The notes under the pieces were generated by a model. The model had not been told where the DNA came from. It saw only the letters and a list, made by a program, of their open reading frames with translations, and searched no databases. The translations under genes were made by a program, and so were the position numbers. Of a stretch of DNA of 13,201 nt, positions 6,983 to 13,086 are shown piece after piece. Numbering within the stretch: position 1 is the first letter of the stretch; every line of letters begins with the position of its first letter. Source of the stretch: an uncultured Ruminococcus sp. (GTDB lineage Bacteria > Bacillota > Clostridia > Oscillospirales > Ruminococcaceae); the NCBI GenBank assembly GCA_946188175.1, contig CAMHUJ010000009.1:1-13201 (forward strand), given 5' to 3'.

Positions 6983-8059
6983 TTAATCAAACAGGACTTC
7001 CTTGAAGCAGACCTGCGGGCAGTTGTTGTCGAAATCCCATGTATGATAAGCGTCGCCGTGGCAGTATTTTGCCTCCTTGCAGTTGCGGCACTTTTCATTT
7101 TCAAGGCTGAGGTCCTTGCGGAAGATCTGGAACTTATTTTCCCAGACATCCTTGAAATGCTCCTTCAGCACATTGCCCTGAATGAACTCCGGTCTGCGCT
7201 CGATATCGAGACAAGCGGTAATATCGCCGTTGACCATGATGCTCGCGGTGTAAAGACCTGCCGTGCAGAGGAAATACCAGTCGCGCACCTCGCGCTCATA
7301 CTCCATGCCGAGATAATGGCTGCAACCGTAGCAGACCGGCTCACCGGCAATGCGCTTATTGCGGATGTACTCGAACAGTGTTTTGTAATCCTCCTTCGTC
7401 AGCAGCAGCTCCGGATGCTCCTTTGCTCTGCCGATCGGGTCCATATTGATCACACGCCACGAATCAATATCAATATCCTTGAGCACATCAAACAGTGCAT
7501 CCAGCTCGACGATATTCTTGTGCGTGACGACCGTCGTAACCTGAATCGACTGGAATCCGCCGACCTTCACGAGATTTTTGATACCCTGCATGCCGCGCTC
7601 CCAGCCGCCGGGTGTCCGGCGGAAGGCATCGTGCGTCTCCGGCATGCCGTCAAGGCTGATCGAAATTGTCTTCATGCCGCAGTCACGGAGCTTCTGCGCA
7701 ACCTCCTCGGTGATGAGCGTGCCGTTGCTCGTCATGCCCCAGTTAAAGCCGAGTTCATTCGCATGTCCCATGATTTCAAAGAAATCCTTGCGCAGGAGCG
7801 GCTCGCCGCCCGTGATGCAGAGCATATAGCCCTCGGTACCGAGGTCCTCTTTCAGCTGGTCGATGATGCCGCACCACTGTTCCGTAGTCATTTCATTGGA
7901 CGGAACATCGCCGCAGCTTGAGCCGCAGTGCAGGCAGCGTTCATTACATCGGAGCGTCAGCTCAAAAAAGAGGTTGTGGATCTGCGGCATTGCCTTCAGA
8001 CCTTCGCGGTAAACAGCCAGACGCTGCATATTCTGTTCTTTCAGTTTCGGATTCAGCAT
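6983..8059 (-). CDS. Radical SAM/SPASM peptide-modifying enzyme, rSAM/lipoprotein-system type
   Basis: This 358-residue enzyme carries the radical SAM cluster motif CxxxCxxC at Cys38, Cys42 and Cys45, an extra Cys49, GGEP at 84-87, SNGT at 111-114 and SISLDG at 133-138. The C-terminal SPASM region holds Cys265, Cys283, the CxxCx5C group Cys324/327/333, then Cys347 and Cys351, enough for two auxiliary iron-sulfur clusters. Such enzymes act in the cytoplasm and make C-C, thioether or epimer modifications on ribosomal peptides. From memory, the segments around YGCxxxLG (244-251), EVRD (257-260), the AGLYTAS stretch (267-273) and FKDVWENKF (302-310) match the TIGR04133 enzyme paired with lipoproteins in Bacteroidetes. 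It is last in the operon, 18 bases after the nearest dockerin gene, with AGGAG about 7 bases before its ATG. Its likely substrates are the eight upstream YGPP proteins. A role unrelated to peptide modification is less likely but possible. Confidence 0.9.
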   Translation of the reverse strand: MLNPKLKEQNMQRLAVYREGLKAMPQIHNLFFELTLRCNERCLHCGSSCGDVPSNEMTTEQWCGIIDQLKEDLGTEGYMLCITGGEPLLRKDFFEIMGHANELGFNWGMTSNGTLITEEVAQKLRDCGMKTISISLDGMPETHDAFRRTPGGWERGMQGIKNLVKVGGFQSIQVTTVVTHKNIVELDALFDVLKDIDIDSWRVINMDPIGRAKEHPELLLTKEDYKTLFEYIRNKRIAGEPVCYGCSHYLGMEYEREVRDWYFLCTAGLYTASIMVNGDITACLDIERRPEFIQGNVLKEHFKDVWENKFQIFRKDLSLENEKCRNCKEAKYCHGDAYHTWDFDNNCPQVCFKEVLFD

Positions 8060-8077
8060 AATATTCTCCTGTCAGTG

Positions 8078-8932
8078 TTATTTTTCTTCATAATCAACGG
8101 GTGCGCCGTATTCCGGCTGCGGAACCGGCTCTGTAACATCCGCCGTCGTCAGCGTTTCGGATGCTGTTGTTTTATAGACCGGATCGGTCGTATTATTCGT
8201 AAACCGCGGACCGTACAGCGAAACGACCGGCGTCGAAGTGGTCGTAATCAGTGATGCGACGGTTGTATCGGTCGATGTGACGGTCGATTCCTGCGGATCG
8301 TCTTCCTTTTCGGGCTTGCCGGTCAGCATCCGGACAAGCGCCTTGACATCCGCCTTGTCGAGTTTGCCGTCACCGTTCATATCGGCGAAAGCTCTGCCGT
8401 CGGCGATGACATACCCGGGCGGAACCTCAAGACTGACATCTGCGCCGTTATTGTCCAGAATCATTCGTTTCAGCAGCGTCAGATCCCTCGCATCCACCTG
8501 AAAATCTGTATTCAGATCACCGGACACCCACGGCGGACCGTAAGCCGGCTGCGGATTGATCTCCGTGACATCTGTTGTTGTCGTGACCGTGGCTTCGGTT
8601 TCCTTATCCGAAAACCAGTTCGGCGGACCGTAGACCGTCGGCGGAATATCCCTTGTGACATCCGTCGTCGTCAGGGTCTCCGTCTCAGAAAACCAGTTGG
8701 GCGGGCCGTAGACATCCTGCGGCTCGGTATCGGTCAGCTTTGTCATTTCGGTCTCGGTAAACCAGTTCGGCGGACCGTAAGCGCCCTGCATTTCGCGCTC
8801 CGTTTCCTGCATCAGACCCGCCTCGGCAGATGCAGCACCGCTCTGCACAGATACCGCCGGATTGCCGACAGAGGTCGTGACCGCAGCCGCAAACATCGCA
8901 GCCGTCAGAATAGAATGTAATGATTTTTTCAT
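8078..8932 (-). CDS. Secreted dockerin protein with six YGPP-type motifs (candidate multi-core substrate)
   Basis: This 284-residue protein has no enzyme domain. A Sec signal peptide (about 1-38) and the tract AEAGLMQET precede three YGPPNWF repeats at Tyr52, Tyr75 and Tyr101, separated by Thr/Glu/Asp-rich spacers. A fourth motif, YGPPWV at Tyr131, abuts the dockerin. The dockerin's two calcium loops run Asp139-Asp150 (GDLNTDFQVDARD) and Asp184-Asp195 (DMNGDGKLDKAD), each followed by a helix. After a Thr-rich linker come two variants, YGPRF at Tyr240 and YGAPVDY at Tyr275, near the C-terminus. It is the last substrate-like gene before the radical SAM gene and has the most motifs. The ATG at 8932 is preceded by GGGAGG. 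Probable role: substrate of the radical SAM enzyme, displayed through the dockerin; this is inference. Confidence 0.88.
   Translation of the reverse strand: MKKSLHSILTAAMFAAAVTTSVGNPAVSVQSGAASAEAGLMQETEREMQGAYGPPNWFTETEMTKLTDTEPQDVYGPPNWFSETETLTTTDVTRDIPPTVYGPPNWFSDKETEATVTTTTDVTEINPQPAYGPPWVSGDLNTDFQVDARDLTLLKRMILDNNGADVSLEVPPGYVIADGRAFADMNGDGKLDKADVKALVRMLTGKPEKEDDPQESTVTSTDTTVASLITTTSTPVVSLYGPRFTNNTTDPVYKTTASETLTTADVTEPVPQPEYGAPVDYEEK
8612..8779 (-). repeat. Three in-frame YGPPNWF repeats
   Basis: The heptapeptide YGPPNWF occurs at residues 52-58, 75-81 and 101-107 of the dockerin protein, spaced 23 and 26 residues apart and each followed by an acidic T/S-E/D-x-E-T-like stretch. The motif itself is invariant while the spacers differ, which is what repeated core units separated by linkers would show. 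Confidence 0.9.
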
Positions 8933-8964
8933 ATCGCGCCCCTCCCGCGCAGCCGATCAGCAGT

Positions 8965-9429
8965 TCAATCCCATGCACGCGGCGGACCGTACATCAGCAC
9001 GGGATACTCCCATGTTGTTGTCGTATGTGTCGTTGACGTCATGGATTCAGAAGTCGTAGTCGTTTCTGTCGTTTCGGTCTGTTCCTCTTCGTTTTCCGGC
9101 TTACCGGTCAGCTTCCGGATGAGCTCCTGCACATCCGCCTTGTCGATGCTTCCGTCGCCGTTGACATCGCCGAGGAAGGTATCGCTCTGCTGCGGATCGC
9201 GCTCCTCCAGTATGATCTGTTTCAGATGTGTCACATCGCGGACATCAAACTGAAAATCATAGTTCATGTCGCCCTTTTCGGCAAAAACCCACGGCGGACC
9301 GTAAAGCGCAGCCTCCGGACCTGCGGTTTTCTGCATCAGCGCCTGCTCCGCTGCGGACGCGCTGAGTGATGAGGTCGCAGCTGCCGTAAACATCGCCGCA
9401 GTCAGAATGGATTGAATTGATTTTTTCAT
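8965..9429 (-). CDS. Secreted dockerin protein with YGPPWV and C-terminal YGPPRAW
   Basis: At 154 residues this is the shortest dockerin member. The signal peptide (about 1-27, cleavage likely near SASAAE) is followed by EQALMQKT and YGPPWVF at Tyr43, which leads into the dockerin within five residues. Calcium loops lie at Asp54-Asp65 and Asp88-Asp99, and the module ends in LTGKPE as in all its paralogues. A short Thr/Glu linker (about 112-140) ends in YGPPRAWD at 147-154. No cysteine is present, so Cys-based cross-links are ruled out in this member. GAGG lies about 7 bases before the ATG; the neighbouring genes are 27 and 32 bases away. It is a candidate two-site substrate of the operon's radical SAM enzyme. 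Confidence 0.87.
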   Translation of the reverse strand: MKKSIQSILTAAMFTAAATSSLSASAAEQALMQKTAGPEAALYGPPWVFAEKGDMNYDFQFDVRDVTHLKQIILEERDPQQSDTFLGDVNGDGSIDKADVQELIRKLTGKPENEEEQTETTETTTTSESMTSTTHTTTTWEYPVLMYGPPRAWD

Positions 9430-9456
9430 ATGTATCCTCTTTTCTGTCGGAAATTG

Positions 9457-9999
9457 TTACGCAGCAGGCGGCGGGCCGTACAGCGGAACAACGACATCCC
9501 AATCCCACGTTGTTGTCGGCAGTGTCTTCCGGGTCCATGCAGTCTCGGTTGTCACTGTCGTTGTGATTGTCTCTGAATTCTCCTTGATCTCGTCTTCTTT
9601 CTCCGGTTTGCTGGTCAGCATCCGGATCATCAGATCTACGTCTTCCTTATCGAGCTTCATATCCTGATTCAGGTCTCCGAGGTCCAGCAGACTAAATCCG
9701 CTCGCGCCAAAGATTACCGCCCAGCCGTCGCCGTCCGGATCACAGCGCGCGCTTCGCTGTATCACACCGTCATTTGCAAGAATTTTCTGCTTCAAAACCG
9801 TCAGATCGCGCGCATCCACTTCCCTGTCCCAGTTCATATCACCGAGTGCAAGCGTGACCGGCGCCGGACCGTACAAAAGCTGATCTGTCCGTTCTGTTTT
9901 CTGCATCAGCGCTGCCTCTGCGGCGGATGCATGAAATGACGAAGTCGCCGCTGCCGTAAACATTGCAGCGGTGAGTAAAGAATGCATTGTCTTTTTCAT
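9457..9999 (-). CDS. Secreted dockerin protein with YGPAP and C-terminal YGPPPAA
   Basis: This 180-residue protein has a signal peptide (about 1-27), the conserved AEAALMQKT tract, then the variant YGPAPV at Tyr43 and a dockerin. The first loop is Asp54-Asp65 and the last Asp109-Asp120. Between them is an unusually long insert with a third acidic run, DPDGDG at 87-92, that could bind calcium or just lengthen the linker. The C-terminus has a Thr/Trp-rich tail and ends exactly in YGPPPAA (174-180), the only tail in the seven dockerin proteins without an aromatic after the motif. LTSKPE replaces the LTGKPE seen elsewhere. GGAGG lies about 8 bases before the ATG. Function is inferred only from context: possible radical SAM substrate carried by a dockerin. 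Confidence 0.87.
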   Translation of the reverse strand: MKKTMHSLLTAAMFTAAATSSFHASAAEAALMQKTERTDQLLYGPAPVTLALGDMNWDREVDARDLTVLKQKILANDGVIQRSARCDPDGDGWAVIFGASGFSLLDLGDLNQDMKLDKEDVDLMIRMLTSKPEKEDEIKENSETITTTVTTETAWTRKTLPTTTWDWDVVVPLYGPPPAA

Positions 10000-10036
10000 A
10001 TCGCGTCCTCCCGAAGCAGCGCTTCTGCGTTTCAGT

Positions 10037-10549
10037 TTACTTCCATGCAGGCGGCGGACCGTAAGAGGTCTGCGTCATTTCGGATTCCATAACCGTTGTC
10101 GTCGTCGTGACGATCGGGTCTGTTTCCTCTTCTTCGTTTTCCTCCGGCTTGCCGGTCAGCATCCGAACGAGTGCCTCCACATCCTTCTTGTCAATATTCA
10201 AATCTTGATTCACATCACCGACATAAATGCTGCTCGTAATCGGAGAACTGCCCCAGCTCCAGATCTGCACCATGCCGTTTCCGTCCGGATCGCCCAATTC
10301 GTCCAGTGTGATCTGACCGCGGCTGTCCATGATCATCTTTTTGAGTACAGAGAGATCGCGCGCATCAAGCTGCTTATCCTCGTTCATATCGCCGAGCGCC
10401 AGTTCAACCGGCGGCGGACCGTACAGCGGCGCATTCTGTGTCGTTGTTCTGTTCATGAGCCCTTCCTCCGCAGCGGCAGCGCGGAAGGAAGAAGTCGCAG
10501 CGGCTGCAAACATCGCCGCAGTCATCAGTGATTGTGTTGTTTTTTTCAT
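10037..10549 (-). CDS. Secreted dockerin protein with YGPPPV and C-terminal YGPPPAW
   Basis: This 170-residue protein is the closest relative of its downstream neighbour. It has a signal peptide (about 1-27), AEEGLMNRT, YGPPPV at Tyr43 and calcium loops at Asp54-Asp65 and Asp112-Asp123. The insert between the loops includes GDPDGNG (86-92) and a Trp/Ser-rich stretch. An acidic then Thr-rich linker leads to YGPPPAWK at 163-170. The protein has no cysteine. GAGGG lies about 7 bases before the ATG at 10549. The shared insert and signal peptide show that this gene and the next arose by duplication. A candidate exported substrate of the radical SAM enzyme, with the dockerin as probable anchor. Confidence 0.87.
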   Translation of the reverse strand: MKKTTQSLMTAAMFAAAATSSFRAAAAEEGLMNRTTTQNAPLYGPPPVELALGDMNEDKQLDARDLSVLKKMIMDSRGQITLDELGDPDGNGMVQIWSWGSSPITSSIYVGDVNQDLNIDKKDVEALVRMLTGKPEENEEEETDPIVTTTTTVMESEMTQTSYGPPPAWK

Positions 10550-10576
10550 ATCAAGCCCTCTGTTTCAGCAGTTCAG

Positions 10577-11296
10577 TCATTCAAAAGCCTTCGGCGGTCC
10601 GTAGAGACAGACCGGATAGGTTGTAAAGGTCGTTGTCGAGGTATCTGTCGAAGTATCGGTTGTGACAGCGGTCGTTGTCGTTCCGGTCGCCTCGTCATCA
10701 TCCTCGGGCTTGCCGGTCAGCAGACGGATCAGCGCCTTGACGTCATTCTTGTCGATTGCGCCGTCTCCGTTGACATCATACGGATCCGGACCGCCGCCCA
10801 GCGTCCGCGCATAATTCTGATTCAGCAGATATTGCTTGAGAAGCGTCAGATCGCGCGCATCAACGCTGCCGTTATAATCAGAATCGCCTGCCTCGGCAAA
10901 GATCGGTACAACGCCGGCAGTCACCAGATTATCCGTTGTAACCGTTGTCGTCGGGATCGTTGCCTCACCTGCGAGCTGAATCGGCTCAGGCTCGGTCGTT
11001 GTTTCCTCCACGGTCGTAACGGTACCCCTCAGGCAGAGCTCCTCCGTCATCGAAGTGGTTGTAGTCTCCTCATAGGTCACAACCGTACCTTCCCGCATGA
11101 ACTCCGTCGTCGTCTCCTCGGTATCTTCCGTCGTTGTCATCCAGACCGGCGGACCGTAGGTCGTTTCCGGCACGGTCGTGATATCGGTATCCGAGCCGAA
11201 TGCATTGGCAAGCTGCGGCGACAGTGTACCGCCGCTTGTGCTGATCGCAGCCGCAAACAGCGCCGCAGTCAGCTTGGATTGCAGTGACTTTTTCAT
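10577..11296 (-). CDS. Secreted dockerin protein with YGPPVWM and C-terminal YGPPKAF
   Basis: This 239-residue protein belongs to the second subtype. The signal peptide (about 1-32, cleavage near LANA) is almost identical to that of the upstream neighbour. Then come a TTVPETT tract, YGPPVWM at Tyr47, and about 80 residues rich in Thr, Glu and Val with low-complexity repeats. The dockerin has loops Asp138-Asp149 and Asp174-Asp185 with the LLKQYLLNQ helix typical of this subtype. A Thr/Asp-rich linker precedes YGPPKAFE at 232-239. Two cysteines (88, 230) are present but not conserved in the family. AAAGGAG lies 10 bases before the ATG. Thr-rich linkers might be O-glycosylated. Role as a radical SAM substrate is inferred from context. 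Confidence 0.87.
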   Translation of the reverse strand: MKKSLQSKLTAALFAAAISTSGGTLSPQLANAFGSDTDITTVPETTYGPPVWMTTTEDTEETTTEFMREGTVVTYEETTTTSMTEELCLRGTVTTVEETTTEPEPIQLAGEATIPTTTVTTDNLVTAGVVPIFAEAGDSDYNGSVDARDLTLLKQYLLNQNYARTLGGGPDPYDVNGDGAIDKNDVKALIRLLTGKPEDDDEATGTTTTAVTTDTSTDTSTTTFTTYPVCLYGPPKAFE

Positions 11297-11341
11297 TGTG
11301 TTTTCGCTCCTTTCTGTAGAATATACCCGCTCAAATCCGCA

Positions 11342-11992
11342 TCAGTCCCAAGCCCGCGGCGGACCGTAAAGCGTCGTCATCCATCTGGATGTGGTCGTCA
11401 CATCGGTATCAATTAATGTGGTCGGAACGGTCGTTTCCTTCTCATCCTCCTCCGGCTTACCGGTCAGCAAACGGATCAGCGCCTGAACGTCCTTCCTGTC
11501 GATCATGCCGTCCTGATTGATATCACCGGCGCTTTCAGGAATGCCGTACTTTCTCTGATTCAGCAGATACTGTTTCAGCAGCGTCAGATCGCGCACATCA
11601 ATCGAACCGTTCATGTTGATATCGCCCGGCTCATCATAGAGAACCGGCTCGCCCGCAAGCTGGAGCTCCTCCGTTGTCGAGGTTGTCATTGTGACGGTCG
11701 GCGCTTCGGTACTATACGCCAGCTCTTCGGTTGTTGAAGTCGTCATCGTGACCGTCGGCGCTTCGGTGCTGAAAATCGGCATTTCGGTCGTCGCGGATGT
11801 GGTGACTGCCTCTCCTTCCTCCTCGGTCGTCATCATCCAGACCGGCGGACCGTAGGTCGTCTGCGGCACCGTGGTGACATCGTCTGCCGCATCAGCCGCA
11901 TTCGCAAGCTGCGGTGACAGTGTCCCGCCGCTTGTGCTGATCGCAGCCGCAAACAGCGCCGCAGTCAGCTTGGATTGCAGTGTTTTTTTCAT
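11342..11992 (-). CDS. Secreted dockerin protein with YGPPVWM and C-terminal YGPPRAW
   Basis: This 216-residue protein starts at the ATG at 11992, not an upstream in-frame TTG two codons earlier. The ATG gives the MKK start shared by all dockerin paralogues and has GAGGG about 10 bases upstream. After the signal peptide (about 1-32) come TTVPQTTYGPPVWMM (Tyr47) and a Thr/Glu-rich region with two identical 17-residue units (75-91 and 94-110). The dockerin has loops Asp124-Asp135 and Asp157-Asp168, then LTGKPEED and a Thr-rich linker to YGPPRAWD at 209-216. Its C-terminal eight residues equal those of the 154-residue paralogue, although the two belong to different subtypes. No cysteine is present. 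Inferred role: exported, dockerin-borne radical SAM substrate. Confidence 0.88.
   Translation of the reverse strand: MKKTLQSKLTAALFAAAISTSGGTLSPQLANAADAADDVTTVPQTTYGPPVWMMTTEEEGEAVTTSATTEMPIFSTEAPTVTMTTSTTEELAYSTEAPTVTMTTSTTEELQLAGEPVLYDEPGDINMNGSIDVRDLTLLKQYLLNQRKYGIPESAGDINQDGMIDRKDVQALIRLLTGKPEEDEKETTVPTTLIDTDVTTTSRWMTTLYGPPRAWD
11663..11770 (-). repeat. Tandem 57-base in-frame duplication
   Basis: Two copies of STEAPTVTMTTSTTEEL, 17 identical residues, are spaced 19 residues apart in the Thr-rich linker. The DNA copies differ at several silent positions, so the duplication is not brand new or is kept by selection at the protein level. It lengthens the spacer between YGPPVWM and the dockerin. 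Confidence 0.85.
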
Positions 11993-12025
11993 GGTCAATC
12001 AGCCCTCTCATTTTTGGGTACAGAA

Positions 12026-12721
12026 TCAGTAAGCAGGCGGCGGACCGTAAAGCGGGCAGGTCGATGTGCCGAGCGTTGTTGTCGCCGTCATCAGATCACT
12101 GTCATCCGTTGACGGTTTCTCCTCCTCATCCTCCGGCTTGCCGGTCAGCAGACGCAGCAGCGCCTTGACGTCCTCCCTGTTGATATCGCCGTCCATATTG
12201 ACATCATAGGTTTCCGCATCAATGCCGTATGCCTTATTGGAAAGCAGATACTGCTTGAGCAGCGTCAGATCGCGCGCATCAATGCTGCCGTTGTAGTCGG
12301 GGTCGCCCGGCTCATGATAGAGCGGTGCTTCACCCGGCGTCACAAGCTCCTCCGGCTCTGTCGTTGTCGGAATCGGTGCCGTGCCCTCAAACCCGACCGT
12401 GGTACAGGTGGTCGTCGTACTGCTGATCTGCGAAACCATGGAGGTACCCGCCAGCATCAGCTCGGCTGTTGTCAGCAGCGTCGTACCGGTGGTTTCGTCC
12501 GAATAAACCGGGGCTTCACCGTCCGGACGGATCGGTTCGATTTCTTCCTCCGTTTCATCGGTCGTCATCATCCAGACCGGCGGACCGTAGGTCGTCTGCG
12601 GAACCGTCGTGACATCATCCGCACCGGCAGAAAACTGTGCCGATATCGTATCCCCGACGCCGGTTCCGAGTGCAGCAGCAAAGACTGCCGCAGTCATGAG
12701 CGTTTGAATAGATTTCTTCAT
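12026..12721 (-). CDS. Secreted dockerin protein with YGPPVWM and C-terminal YGPPPAY
   Basis: This 231-residue protein starts at the ATG at 12721. The frame is open to 12829, but the paralogues' MKK signal-peptide start and a strong AGGAGG about 7 bases upstream fix it here. The signal peptide is about 1-33. TTVPQTTYGPPVWMM (Tyr45) begins the mature part, followed by a long acidic and Thr-rich region with one cysteine (106). The dockerin has loops Asp140-Asp151 and Asp173-Asp184 with the LLKQYLL helix, then LTGKPEDEEE and a linker ending in CPLYGPPPAY, with Cys222 three residues before Tyr225. It is the first dockerin gene of the operon, 104 bases after the lipoprotein gene and 33 bases before the next. 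Inferred role as for the other dockerin members. Confidence 0.87.
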   Translation of the reverse strand: MKKSIQTLMTAAVFAAALGTGVGDTISAQFSAGADDVTTVPQTTYGPPVWMMTTDETEEEIEPIRPDGEAPVYSDETTGTTLLTTAELMLAGTSMVSQISSTTTTCTTVGFEGTAPIPTTTEPEELVTPGEAPLYHEPGDPDYNGSIDARDLTLLKQYLLSNKAYGIDAETYDVNMDGDINREDVKALLRLLTGKPEDEEEKPSTDDSDLMTATTTLGTSTCPLYGPPPAY

Positions 12722-12752
12722 ACATTGCCTCCTGTAGATCTTGCTGTCAATT

Positions 12753-12779
12753 CCGGAAACACGGCAGACCGTGCTCCGG
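12753..12779. other. Stable intergenic hairpin between lipoprotein and first dockerin gene
   Basis: CCGGA at one side pairs with TCCGG at the other, enclosing CACGG-TCTG-CCGTG (minus-strand sense), about 10 bp with one small internal loop. No T run follows, so it should not terminate. It sits in the only long gap (104 bases) of the operon and could mark RNA processing or protect the dockerin message. Confidence 0.5.
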
Positions 12780-12825
12780 CGCCCGAAAAGGTAGGAGTGT
12801 ATGCATGCTCTGTACAAGCCGGTTT

Positions 12826-13047
12826 TCAATCCGCGGAAGATACAGCAGATGCCTCCGCCGGTTCATCTTCACCGGCAGAAGGCGGGCCGTAGACATCCTG
12901 CGGCTCCTCGGTTACGGACTGCATTCCGGCTTGTGTCTGCATAGAAGAAGGGGGACCGTAAACAGTTACGGGTTCTGTGCAGGCAGAGAGCGAAAGCATA
13001 CCGGCACAAAACGCAGCAGGCAGTGACTTTTTGTTAAAATGTTTCAT
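12826..13047 (-). CDS. Small lipoprotein with two YGPP motifs, first gene of the operon
   Basis: This 73-residue protein has a basic N-terminus, a short hydrophobic segment and lipobox LSAC, so Cys23 should be lipidated and the mature 51-residue peptide tethered outside the membrane. VYGPPSS (Tyr30) lies seven residues after the lipid Cys and DVYGPPSA at Tyr53, then a Glu/Ala/Ser-rich tail. Unlike the seven downstream genes it has no dockerin, so it shows the motif alone is the shared element. The ribosome site is weak (GCGGGG just upstream of the ATG at 13047), but it is the first gene after a very strong promoter, about 33 bases from the likely transcription start. It resembles in plan the short lipoproteins paired with related radical SAM enzymes in Bacteroidetes. 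It would be easy to miss because of its size. Confidence 0.82.
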   Translation of the reverse strand: MKHFNKKSLPAAFCAGMLSLSACTEPVTVYGPPSSMQTQAGMQSVTEEPQDVYGPPSAGEDEPAEASAVSSAD

Positions 13048-13086
13048 CCGAACCCCGCTTTCTTCATCATATGGCTATACACTTTA

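Noticed and set aside
8078..12721. Thr-rich repeats as a CRISPR-like or tandem DNA array
   Set aside because: The repeats are in-frame protein linkers with variable spacing and sequence, not identical direct repeats with unique spacers.
12722..12829. Extension of the first dockerin protein to 12829
   Set aside because: It would put 36 residues before a normal signal peptide; AGGAGG lies just before the ATG at 12721.
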